Translations under genes and position numbers: made by a program | In this document: positions 22,129 through 34,100 of the stretch, in pieces | How positions within the stretch are numbered: the stretch's first letter is position 1 | Layout: each line of letters begins with the position of its first letter | Assembly: GCA_034687125.1 (NCBI GenBank) | Contig: JAQGBZ010000311.1 | Location: forward strand, 1 to 64,000 | Length of the DNA stretch: 64,000 bases | Reading direction: 5' to 3' | Source of the DNA: Neelides folsomi | Taxonomy: Eukaryota; Arthropoda; Collembola; Neelipleona; Neelidae | The notes under the pieces: generated by a model | The model's input: only the letters and a program-made list of their open reading frames with translations | Databases searched by the model: none | Told to the model about the DNA's origin: nothing

Positions 22129-22597
22129 CTAAAATTGTTAATTATATTTAATTTAAGGATATTTCTTAATAATTAATATTAGTAAGTTGGAACTATGTTA
22201 TGTATAACTACTAATACTAATATATTAGATTATTTTGCTTTGGGTTATAACCTTATAACTTATAACCAATGAAGAAAATTAAGCTTAATAAAGTTCACTG
22301 TACAATATTATACAAGATCATAATTGAAGAAAGGATGAACTTTGTATTTTTGATTAATGAAGTGGGGAGTTGTTAATTTTAGAGGAATAATTGGGAAAGA
22401 GGATAAAAGAAGATTAAATTTTTCAAGTCGGATCGTAAGGGTTTTGAGCAGGGAAGACGTCGGGCGTCTCAAGGGACGCGTCCTCATTCCGACCCTCCTC
22501 TTCCCCTCCACCCGTGAAATGTAATTGTGCCCTTGATAATCATAACTTTCTCCCCGTCAGCTCCCCTCACATAAAACTCCGTTCTTGTGTCACTTAC

Positions 22598-22638
22598 TCC
22601 ACGGATCTTCACAAGAAGGATCGAAAACTCCGTTTCGA
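22598..22638 (-). CDS. ChAT: Candidate N-terminal exon of ChAT
   Basis: On the minus strand an AG acceptor (22639-22640) and a strong GTAAGTG donor (22591-22597) bracket a 41-base open frame encoding RNGVFDPSCEDPW. It ends in phase 1, exactly what the exon at 22128-22055 needs; joined, the sequence would read EDPWRRLLSKASSLVS. ChAT N termini are poorly conserved, so homology cannot confirm it. The start codon would still be further upstream, since the exon is entered in phase 2. Confidence 0.4.
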
Positions 22639-25600
22639 CTATTTATATTTTACAATATTATTAACAGTTTTATGTTTATTATAAGATGTACTAACAAAAG
22701 ATTATTCGATGTTTAATGTTAATGTTTAAGAAAATGTATGATTTTTATAAATTAATAAATATTCGCTTCATAATTAAAGAAATTAATTAATTACATTGTT
22801 TTTAAAAAGTTAATTTGATTCGTATTGTGAGTTCGTTTGGATGACTTAAATAGAACATTAGTTTGAACTTATGTAATATGAAAACGTGTAATGGTGGAGG
22901 ATCTCTTTGTTTTCTATATTTGATTGTGTGAGATTAGAGGGGAGATCTTTTCCTTCGCTCACGAGTCAAATTAGGGTGATTAAAGGGGAAATTAGGGGAG
23001 GGAAAGGAATCTCCCGTGGGAATCATCAAAGAGAAAACTCCTCTTCTTCCCAATGACACCGACAAATGCAAATGGGAATCACCTAATGGACGATCGCTAA
23101 CTCACACAAACAAACATCCAATTCTTCTTGCCCTCAAATAACAAAACTCAAAGGTCTTCAACTTACAGCTTTGCCCTTTGACTTCTTTGGCTGATTAAAT
23201 GAAAAACCTAAGTGGAGTAATTTGATTAAATGGCCAATTTTACTAAAAATTCTCACTTTAATTGCGTTTTCCAAATATAAACTTTATTAATATTTTAATA
23301 TTCAAATTTTTATTTTTTATTTTAAAAGAGATTTCTCTACCTCTAGTTGCTGATTTATTTTATATGAAGTCTCCATTTAATCATAATTGATTAATAAAGG
23401 GAGAAAATAAAAGAAAGGATAAATGTGGGGATTAGTGAGGATTTGGCGAAAGAAAGCATTAAATGCGATGGTGGTTTGGAGAAAGAACGGGGGCCATAAA
23501 AGTGACGGGTCGTTGAGGGAAGTCCGAGCAACCTCCGGGTGATGAATTGCCATTGATGGTGGGGAAGAAGCTGATTAAGCAGTTAGGGAACATGAGACAA
23601 CTTGGGAAGAATATTAAAGTCTCTTTTTTGGACAAAAGGAGACCTAATTACACCTTCACTCCCCAATTGGATGGAGGGGAGAAGAAAAGGGGAATTACAA
23701 ATCCTCCTCTCTCCGCACATCTCCGCTCATCTCCGCACAACCTACTCAACATCCTACAAATTGGATTTCTTTTTTATTTCCCGTAAACCCATCAACCCCA
23801 CACACCCCGCCACCCTCAAACACACAAAAAAGATCCACCAAAAGAAGAAAACCCCAAAACCTCAACTTTATCTTTTCTTCGACTTTATCTTTCCCTCCAA
23901 ATTTCACCTTTTTTCTCTTTCAAGAGCTTTCAACAGTTTCAACCCTCCTTTGCTTTCAATTTGCCTTTTCTTGTTTCTTTTATTTAAACTTTATGATCTA
24001 ATTGGTGAAGGTTCACGACTTTGGAATTGTGGAATTCTCCCACAGTTAAATTTAATCCGCGCCGTCGCCTTTGAGCTCTAAAATTTAATTTTCATAAAAT
24101 GTTCTTTTCCCCTTTTTCATGTGTGTGTGAAGTGACACATGTGGTGATGACAAGACATTTATGTATATTATACAATATTGTACAATATTCATTTATGAAC
24201 CACATTTACATATTTATTTGGAAAGTGTCAATATATGTATGGTATAGAGTGAAGGTTGAAAGGACTTATTAAATATGAACACATTTTAATAAAATATAAA
24301 ATAATATTTATTATCTATCACTGTTTACACCTTTTCCCAAAGGTTGTGTTGTATTATGACGATGTCGTTTGTTGTTTGTGCTTTGAATACATGGTGTCTT
24401 TAACACGTCGGAAGAATATAAAGTTTATAAAGGCAACATTGTGTATTTTGCAAGGGGTGGCATTGTGTGCTTATAATGGTGTTGTCTTTTGGTGCTGTGA
24501 TCATCTCAACACTTGGCATATAGGAATACACACATTGGATATGATCTGCCCATGGACCCTTTTATAGAGCTGGGGTAATTTTGTATTGTATATGGTTTAG
24601 GTAATCTTGATGGTGTTTATATGATGGGGACTTTGTTGTGAGTGGAAAGATGCGACCCACTTCACTTTTACGATCTCAATCGGGGGGCGGAGAAGGTTTT
24701 AGTCCGAGGATCCATTACATCCTCCCCTGCCACATTTAAATGGGATTTCGGTGTAAAATATTATGAATTTCTTCCGCCTACATTCAAGACCACAATCCAT
24801 TACAAATTCATCAGACGCCGTAGAACAAGAAGACTTAAAATATAAATAAAATATAAATAAAATGTCCTTCCATTTATTCTCATGTCCGATAATTGACATC
24901 CATGTCCGATTATTGATAATTTATTAAATATTGTTTATATTATATTAAAATAAACAAACATTTAATTAGGTAGAATAGATAGTTTCGTTAAAGATAATAT
25001 AGAAATGATTATTATATTCTGCAATATTTAAAAGTTACTTGTTAAACCGCATTACATAAAAGTAGTTTGTAGTTCTAAATTAATAGATTTATTTTGAGGT
25101 GAAAAAGTAATTGATGAGGATTATGAGAGTGAGTTCGTTAAGACATTCTTTCCTGATCCTCGTTGAGGGGATGAATGGTCGAAGGATTGTCGAAAGTGCT
25201 GAATGTTTTATATGGCTTATTCTTCCCCTCTCGGAGTATCATTGGGATTTGTGTAGTAAGAGAGGAATAAGCCATTTCCTCCCATTCATTCCTCCCCGAT
25301 TGTTGAAGTAATCCGGGAGAGTCGAGAGGGAGAATCGTCCTCAAGGGACTTCCCTTACTTCCTATTTCCTCAACATTCAAATCAAACACTTGGAGTCGTC
25401 TTACCCCTTTAAATCCACTGCATATTTTATACACTTCCATCTCCGACCATTCATTATTCATTTCCCCCTCTGACCTTTACATTTGCATTCTCCGGAGTTC
25501 TTCCGTCTAATGAGGAACTGAAAAGGAATTAACATTCAAATCCCTTTGTCTTAGATCCTAAATCATTCTTTTCACTTTTATGCAATCAGTAAAGAGAATA

Positions 25601-28600
25601 AATTACGTCCCTACATACATATCATATAAATACATATAAACAGCAATTGTTTGTACTGTACTATAAAACGCGTTAAAAGACGTCAATGGCGTGTGGGTTT
25701 ATAAAGATGTTTGTTGAACTAAACAACTAAACTCAAAACGTATTGTTAGAAAAATAGTCATGTCTGGAAAGTTGTTAAACTAATACTTTTTCTTATCTTA
25801 AGGGTCTTTAATAGAAGGTTGGGTAAGGTAATAATGGGGAAGTTATGTGGGACGAAATGAAGGTAATTGACAAGTTTTCTTTTTAGTTTATTCTTATACC
25901 TAAGTCCTCCCTTTCTTTTTATATTGGTATATTACTTATCGTTAGTTGGTACAAGGAGTGTATTAAAGACAGGATAAACCATTTTTTCCTTGCATGTGTG
26001 CAAATCGGTTGGGAATGGGTGGAGGGCTGATTCAGCGTTTTCCTCCCCTTCTGTCACAATTGGAAGAAGGGAAAAGCTTCCTATGGGTTGATGAAATGGA
26101 AATGAGGTTTGGAAATCAAAATTCTGGACGGAGGCTCCTTTGAGTAAATGGACAAATTCCTCTTTCCAGAATCCCCTGGAGGTTTTACAAATTTCAAAAG
26201 CCATTTTCCGCATTTGTCCGATTTGCCCTTTATGTTTGAACCTATTTCAACAAATCAGCATTTATGTATGCAATGTGCACATTGTAAGATTTTATGAGAC
26301 TTTGAATAAAATTCAAAAACTAAATTCAACTTTATGATTTTTATGCACTTACATAATGGATATGGAAAAGTGAGAATTGTAGTAAATTTATCAAAGCAGA
26401 TTAAATAGATATTTCTTGATCGTATTAAATGATCGTATTAAATGCATAAAAATAGTATAAGAAAATATATGGATGGAAAATAATTAAAAAACGATTTAAG
26501 TAAAAATCCGAATAAACCCGAATAAATAAATTATGATATAAATTGAATGGCCAATTTATAAGTAGGTAGTAAGTTTGCTCACATGAAAATGGTTTGAATA
26601 AAATGTATTGTTTGAATGAAGTAGAATGTGAACGTAATGTATGAAATTTACTCTGACACAATCATTGTTTTATTGCTCAATAACTCATCTCTTTTAATCT
26701 TATTTAATATTTAAGTGTTAATGACTAATGATTTAGCTAATGATCGATTTACACATTTTGATTTCGCTAAGTTTTCTTCTACTCTTCCACATGGGAAAAC
26801 ACGATTGAAATGTGTTGCTGGTTTCATACAATTGATTCATAGTTTTACACACCCAGAATTTCACTTTTTTATTATAAATGTTAACTTATCCATTAATTAG
26901 TCATTTTTATCTAAAATAAGTATTGTAGAGAGATTGAAGGGGAGATTCAAAATACATTCAAAATTCACAAATGAGAAATTTAGGATTAAAATGAACATTT
27001 TGACTTTCATTTTTCACTTTTTTTACAAACGCAACTTTGTTGGATTTCCTTCAAAATTCAGATGTAATAAATGTAATTGCAGTAATTAAATACTGCCTTA
27101 TTTAATTAATAGCTAATACACAAATCCTTCCTCAAATTATCAAATTATTTTACAATTTAATTATTATTTAAGTATACTCACAGTGGCTTCTCAATTAATC
27201 TAAAAGTTATGTTTAAACTCCTATGATGTTAGGAGACGGCGTTAAAATACACGCCCTTTGATTTTCTTCGTTGTCCTCCAATTTCTACTTGACTAGGTTA
27301 AATGCAAAGAGGAGATGTTAAAATTCCTGCACTATTTTTTGCATTTTGTAATATTTTTATGTTGTTGGAATAAAAGCAATTTTAAGATATTTATTATTTC
27401 ATACAATCATTGATTATATAAGATATAATTATTTGATTAAATAAAATAAAAAGGATGATAAAATTAATCAAATGTGATGAACACAAAGGAAAGTTGTTAT
27501 TTTTCATCTCATATCATTCACCTTGATATGATTCTTTTCTTTTTTCTTACATAATATAGAATGAGATTTATTTTACATTCGAGATCAATTGAACTGATTT
27601 TCTATCTCTTATGAATTTATTATAATTTATTTCTTTATTTTAAATATGTTTACAGTTTGTTAAATTTGATCTAATTGATTTATTTTGATGATTTTACGTA
27701 ATTGAATTTGATATTTCCAAATAAATATTTCATGTAATAAAAGTTAATTTCAAGTTAAGACGAATGGAACAATACAATCGAACCTGTCTGAATTTATGAC
27801 TTGATTTCATTAATAATATTATTAATAAAGTTAATGAAAGGACTTTTACTAATATATAATATTAATTAATCAGTATTAGGTAATGATAAACTTTGTTCTA
27901 AAGTTAATTGAGTTCTATTAAATTTTACGCTTTGCTACAGTTATATATTTTTAATTTAGTTAAAGATATTTAATTTAATTTATATAATTAGATTTACATT
28001 TAGGTTAAAGTTAATGATATTTTACAAAGTATGAAGATGGCAATGAGTTAAGAGAGATCCGAAGAAACTCACAGTCAAATACCATCTCCAATTGATATGT
28101 TTCATGATCCGTTGAGACAATACATTGATATGTATGTAATATGTTCGAGTCTTGGTTGCCTTAAACCTAATAACAATTATTTCTCTTAATTATCCTTAAT
28201 TTTATTTAAACTTCTCTACAGCCTTAAGCAATTAATTATTACTGACTACACTTTTTGCATATGTTTGTATTCCTGAATTCATTAATTGGAAACTCTCTTC
28301 AACTCAACCATAAAACTCGAATTTCCTTCAATAAATCGTTTCATATTTTATAATGAAATCTTTAAAGTGTTATTACATTTATTAATCTATGAACAAAGCA
28401 TTTTAATAAATTGATGTTAATTCTGAACTTTTTTTTATTTAATTTATTTAATTAATAAAAATTCACTTAAAAGTTTTAAAGAAACATTTTCGCTATAAAT
28501 TTGTATAAAATATGAGAGTCAATGAATAAAATTCAAGTTCCATTATATGCATTTTACCTACTTTTATATTTTTAGCTTTAAGATCACACTAATTGTAAAT

Positions 28601-29476
28601 AACATGTTTAAGAACCATTATTTAATAAATCACCCAAACCACTCAATCAATTGATTGTATGTATTGGATGAAATAAAATAATTACTCTAAAAGTGCACAT
28701 AAACGCTGAATTTACATACACACAATCAATTAAAATTAGAGCTATTTAATATTTAACAATAAATTTTCTGTAATTTCTAATAGCACAAGTCTGCAATTAC
28801 TCTCACATTCACCTTCAAGCATTCTTAAATATTTGACATTGAGTATATGAGACCTTCCATCCCATTTTTTCCATTTATTCAATAAACGTTTTCAATTTTA
28901 AATAAGGTACTCAATTCCGCAATGATTTTAAAACCAATTAAGGTTTTATATTTGTATATTTTAATTAGGTTCAATTGATTTAAGGAAGCTAAATCATTTT
29001 AATTCATCTATTTATAACAATATAAAATGATTCATTGAACTTCCTCTTTTCATTTAACTATCTTAATTATAATTATTTCCTTACTTCAATGTCTTAACTC
29101 GTAATTCCTTACATTTTAAATATTTACTAGATTAGTTATGCGTCCATTGCCACAGCCTTTTTTGAGATTCTTTAATGAATCAATTTCTTAATATTATTAA
29201 ATCATATTTTAAACAGACCAACTTAATTAAACTTATTTTAAAATTACCCTTAATAATATTAAGTAATAAGTAAAACAATCTAAATAACAAACAATGTAAT
29301 AAATTATTAAACTATATAGTCAAAATATTTATAATTGCTAAAATTTTATGATTTTGATCAATGAAAGTTAATTGACAAAGTAGACAAAGAAAAAGTGTAG
29401 ATGAAAATTTTATATTGTAATGAGTCTACTAAAATCGAAGCTTTTGATATAGTAAAAATGATAATAATAAATGAAA
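22639..29476. other. Probable ChAT 5' intron or spacer between VAChT and ChAT
   Basis: About 6.8 kb without a recognisable gene on either strand. Blocks near 22900-23150, 23500-24070, 24640-24840, 25100-25520 and 25950-26220 are noticeably less AT-rich than the rest and may hold regulatory sequence or undetected 5' exons of ChAT. The remainder (26.3-29.4 kb) is extremely AT-rich. A short direct repeat of about 13 bases (TGATCGTATTAAA, twice) is at about 26417-26442. Long frames inside the GC-richer blocks have no recognisable content. Confidence 0.45.
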
Positions 29477-31105
29477 TTAATTTCTAAAAGGATTCACAGC
29501 TCCATATGATTGAGTTGGAGCTTGTGCCGGAGCTGATTGTTGATACGAGCTCGGTCCATTGGCCTGATCCATACTAGTTTCTTGGAATGTCACTCGATGT
29601 GGACCACCTGGATATTCATCCTCGTCATCACCCAATCTTCCATACTGCTTCGAATAGTCACGCTCTTGCATTGCATAAGTTTGATATTGTTTGTCTGGGG
29701 GATCTTTCATGATGATGTTTGCCTCGTCTTTGAAATCCTTGTCGTAAATATTCCTCAAGTACCACAGAGCCGGGACATAGGCCAAGTTGGACACAGCAAT
29801 CATGATATTAAGAGGAACGAACCCGATCGACTCCACCACTTTCCCGGCAATGATCGGCCCGAAAGCATAGGCGAAGGAGTAGGAAATGTCCGCAATGGCG
29901 TAAATAGACCCATACACAGACACATATCTCGAGTCGACCAAATATCCCAATGTTGGCAGCAGCGCCGTGTCGATGAGGGCAATGCCGAAACAAATTCCAG
30001 AGATTGGGATCATGAGGAAGATGTAGGAAGTACTGAAGGGAACCATGAGGGAGCAGACGCCTTCAAGGGCCAATCCCCCGGCTGCCATGAGCCACTGATA
30101 CTGCGGGTACTGGCGGGCCAATTTCACTGTCAAGATGACCCCGAGGACGTGGGGGATGAAGGCGGGAAGCCAAATCATGCCTTGTTGCCATTGGCTCACA
30201 TGGAGATTGTCCATCATCCAGACGGAGATGGTGGGCTCGAGGAATGCCAGCGACACGTTGGCCATGATCAAGGCCCCAGAGCAGCAGGCAATGTATGGGT
30301 CGGACAACAGGACCCAGATGGGAGTTCCCTTGGGTCGCTCCAGCCCTTCGTCTTTCATCTGCTTCTTGATCGGCTTCATCACGACCCACAACATCCCGGC
30401 GTCGATTACGCACACGAGGGAGAGGATGAGGAAGGGAACTTCTTTCCCGGCCAGCTCGTACATTAACCCTCCGAACGGCGGGGCCACCAAACACCCGAAG
30501 GAAATGAAGGCCAGGGCAATGCCAAGAGCTTTGGTTCGCTCGTGTTCTTCGGTGTAAACTGAAGCGATCATGGCGAGTCCGGCTGTATCAGCAAAGGCTG
30601 ACCCAACCCCTTGGAGACTCCGGGCAAAGAACAGAACGGTATAGGAAGAGCCGATGGAAAATACGGCCGTTGAGATGAACATGATCATGAGTCCAATCAT
30701 CAACGGCTTGTCATATCCAATCCGATCGATGATATGCCCAGAGAAAGGATTAATCATGAGCTGGATAAGGGCTTTAGAAGCGAAGAGAAGCCCAATGGCT
30801 GAATCTTCACCTTCATACACCGTCACACCATTGATGATTTTTGTGGGTTGGTTGGTGGAATTGGTGGAATTGGTAGCTATTACGACTCGCTCGCCTCCCT
30901 CGATGTGAGTATCCCAAGCCCCGATGCGACGGAGGTAGTCGGGAATGATGGGGACGATGACCATGTACAACATGTTGTCGAGAAGGAGGGCGATGGCAAC
31001 AATCACCAACACGACACGCTTTTGAGCTTCTTTGTCCTCGAGCTTCGTGAAGACATAATCCTTGACTTCTGAAGCCTCCACGTTCAAAATTGGGATTTTC
31101 GGCAT
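29477..31105 (-). CDS. VAChT: Vesicular acetylcholine transporter, intronless, 542 aa
   Basis: A single uninterrupted frame from ATG at 31105 to TAA at 29477. It is a 12-TM SLC18 (major facilitator) transporter that exchanges lumenal protons for cytosolic acetylcholine in synaptic vesicles. TM1 (residues 31-54) has LLLDNMLYMVIVPIIPDYL with D43. The lumenal loop carries NSTNST glycosylation sites (79-84). The loop 2-3 signature is NPFSGHIIDRIGYD. TM4 has GSAFADTAGLAMIA (D173), followed by the TM5 stretch ALAFISFGCLVAPPFGG. TM10 has GIALIDTALLPTLGYLVD (D379) and TM11 has SIYAIADISYSFAYAFGP (D406). These Asp positions and the LIDTALLPT motif separate it from other MFS members and favour VAChT over VMAT. 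The cytosolic tail holds an acidic GRLGDDEDE and ends QSYGAVNPFRN. VAChT is also intronless in Drosophila, where it is nested within the first ChAT intron, and the same orientation and order are seen here. Confidence 0.95.
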   Translation of the reverse strand: MPKIPILNVEASEVKDYVFTKLEDKEAQKRVVLVIVAIALLLDNMLYMVIVPIIPDYLRRIGAWDTHIEGGERVVIATNSTNSTNQPTKIINGVTVYEGEDSAIGLLFASKALIQLMINPFSGHIIDRIGYDKPLMIGLMIMFISTAVFSIGSSYTVLFFARSLQGVGSAFADTAGLAMIASVYTEEHERTKALGIALAFISFGCLVAPPFGGLMYELAGKEVPFLILSLVCVIDAGMLWVVMKPIKKQMKDEGLERPKGTPIWVLLSDPYIACCSGALIMANVSLAFLEPTISVWMMDNLHVSQWQQGMIWLPAFIPHVLGVILTVKLARQYPQYQWLMAAGGLALEGVCSLMVPFSTSYIFLMIPISGICFGIALIDTALLPTLGYLVDSRYVSVYGSIYAIADISYSFAYAFGPIIAGKVVESIGFVPLNIMIAVSNLAYVPALWYLRNIYDKDFKDEANIIMKDPPDKQYQTYAMQERDYSKQYGRLGDDEDEYPGGPHRVTFQETSMDQANGPSSYQQSAPAQAPTQSYGAVNPFRN

Positions 31106-34100
31106 TTTTAACTTTTTATGATTATTTTATATTATTTTCTTTTTCCTGATTTCCTGTCTTTTCTAAATTCCAATTTCCTGGATTTTGAATGATTTTCCGG
31201 TTTTGATCTCTTGTTTTTACATTTTTCCAGACTTCCGGACTTTGATTTAAAGTGAAGTCATTTGGAGAGGGAAATTTAAATGAAGAGGATTAAAAGGGAA
31301 ATTCACTTTGTTTTACTAATTAGAAGTTGACTCGAGATGGAATTAACAACTTTCCTCATCCTGTCGTTTGGTGATGTTTCTTGAATTGAGTGATTTCCCC
31401 CGACGACCTTCCCCTCGATTCCCTCACTCTCCGATTATTCTTCTTCTGTGGAGGGAGTTATGCGTGTAATTTAATTGAAAAGTTGGAGTTGGATTTCGCT
31501 TCCTCCGCTGTGTCTTACCTTGGGTTCATTTGGGGAATTTGGAAGTTGTGTGGGGGTTTTCTAGCTCATGGTTCCTCCCTTCGCTTCGCTTCCACGGGAC
31601 TCTCCTACAAAATAGACAGAAAGAGAAACATTATTTTCCCGAGTAATTCGAGCACGGGGAGGGGAAAGTCCCTTCAATTCAGGTACAATTGGGCTATTTT
31701 AATCATTATGAAAAGTTAATGAGAGACTCCCAACTTGGAAACGAAGAGAAGGAGAGGAAAAACATTGGAATTCTCCTAATGATCCTTCACGTCTCAACAC
31801 AATTTCACTCAATAAAAATAACTTTATAAAGAGGAAATTGGCTATAAAACCATGATTGTGTCACATGCATAAATCATTGAAGTTCCATGCATTATGTAAT
31901 ACATTTATGTAACATATTTATGGCACTGAATATAAATGTGAAAAAATGTACTGAAAATGTATTTTATATTGGTCAGCTTATGGTAAATGCAAAATGCTGA
32001 TTTATTACAATATTTATGCAAATTATGAATCCGCTTAAGGTTCATTTCCGGACGCCTTGACAGTATTGTTTTTTCAATCAACACTATCTATGTGCCAGTC
32101 GGACATTTTTAATAATTAATAATTAAAGTATGGATCCTTGGACACGTGAAATGGAATGCACAATAATTAAAGACTTAATAATTGACTAAAATTTGTTAAT
32201 TATTCTAATATATAATTACCAGTGACTTTAATCGATCCCTAATCCTCCATTTGTTATTCAAAATGAAATTTGCTATTTAATGAGTATATGAACTTTATAT
32301 AAATAATTCATTAATTCTCGAGTTATGTGTTCCGAACGATACATTTAGAGAAATGGGGCTTTTTCTAATTCTACCTTAACTACATATATTTATATACTGT
32401 ATTAATAAAATTGTTATAAATATTCAATTCTAAACTCCTTCGTGGACGTTGTTGGGATTAGGGATTTGAGTTTTGTATATGGAAATCATGTTAAATTTGT
32501 AACGAGTAAATAAATGGTTGTCAGGAAGGAGGGGAAAGTAGCCGATGGGAAATCGGATATTTCTTTCCAATTTCTCATGATGGAGATTCGCCCTATTTCC
32601 ATCTCATTAACAATACATACAATACATGTAGGGAAATGGTACATGAACATGTATCTCCGCTTTTGTTGTCTCGAGTTTCAATTTGCTTCCCTACAATTTC
32701 CCCCGAATCAACTCCGAAAAGCATTTGGTCAGGGCGGAAGAGTTTTTTGGAAATAAGTAACTCAATATTTGTTCAATCTACTCCCACTTTGTTTCGACTT
32801 CTCCTTCATCATGTTTCACATCTTATTCCTCATTATACTAATACTCACTAGCTAAATGTAAGTAAATTAACTAAATGTAACAGAAATGTATTTCAAATAT
32901 AAACTAACATACACGATTCAAAGTCTAAATATGAAATTAGCATATCCAAACTAAGTGTAAAATGTAAGATTAATATGAATATGAGAGTGGAGTGATTGGA
33001 TGCATTAAACTCGTTAAACTATAAATATGCACAACGCAGGTACAATAAAAGGAAAATGCGTGTTTTCTCCCAAGGTGAAAAATGGGAGAAACGAGAAGAA
33101 AAGGAGGAATGCCGCATTGAGAAAATTGGGGAGAAATAAGATATACTTATTTCTGGCAACGATGGTTTTCTATACTTTTCCATATAAGTTTTCCTTACTT
33201 TATATCAATCTGTGCTTTATGTTATGTATGGTAACTTTTCGGTATGTGAGTGTGTGTTGTTATAAGGAGCGGTTGAGGGGGGTGAAGGTTAAGCTTTGGA
33301 TTGGTATGGCCATCCGCCATAAGGCACCTTTAGGATTAGAAAAGGAAAGGTGAGGGGAGTTGGGGAGATCCGAAAACTCCTTTCCTCGACCTCTAAAAAC
33401 CCTCCAGGCAGAGTCGGGAAAGGTAAAAAAATCCCACCGTCAAAGTTATCGATCTCCCTCCTTGTCGGCCAACTTCCAATTCCACAACTCCCTCACACTC
33501 CTCTTTTACTAATTGAGCCACCTGCCCCGAAGCCAATGGTTCTAATTCACCTCTCTCAGACACAACTTCAATTTCCTCAGTCTCTCATTTGCTCAATCAT
33601 TTGTACTTTATAATTACTGATCACTTCTCCCTTCCACACCTATTTAGTCAAACGAAGTGAATCCGAGCGGATTGTCCAATTAGGGAAAGTAATTAAAAGG
33701 AAATTCAACTTTCCCCTTAATTTTAATTCAATGACTAAAACATTCAATCATTACTTCATTACTGTGAAAAACTCTGTTTATCAGTTTCTGTTTTCATTTA
33801 AATGCTCCACAATTTCCAATTATTCTACAATTCTCTAATGTAAGAGTTCATTTAGGTAAATGATGTAAAATCATTTTTTAATTATAATAAAACAGTTAAA
33901 AGTTATGTAGGAGTAGAAATAAAAGTAAAAAAGAAGCTTTTAATTTTCTCCTCAAGGGCAAGCGGAAGCCTTTGGATTTAAATGCCATTAGAAATTCTAA
34001 TTCTAATTTGAGACCCTATTCGGAAATTTTCTCATTTCCTAATTGCACTTTCTCATCTAGTCATCTTTTCTGGGAGTGGGCGGTTTCCCTTTTATCTTCT

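Noticed and set aside
22308..22511. Minus-strand frame beginning MEGKRRVGMRTRPLRR
   Set aside because: A different frame in the same block has the more protein-like content (NEDASLETPDVFPAQNPYDP), and neither has a supported start.
25138..26213. Two minus-strand frames of 107 and 93 codons between VAChT and ChAT
   Set aside because: No recognisable content, no phase-compatible donor found for joining to ChAT, and composition like the surrounding GC-intermediate blocks.
29537..30466. 309-codon plus-strand frame rich in His, Asp and Glu
   Set aside because: It is the exact antisense of VAChT, whose protein is unambiguous; the frame is a by-product of VAChT codon use.
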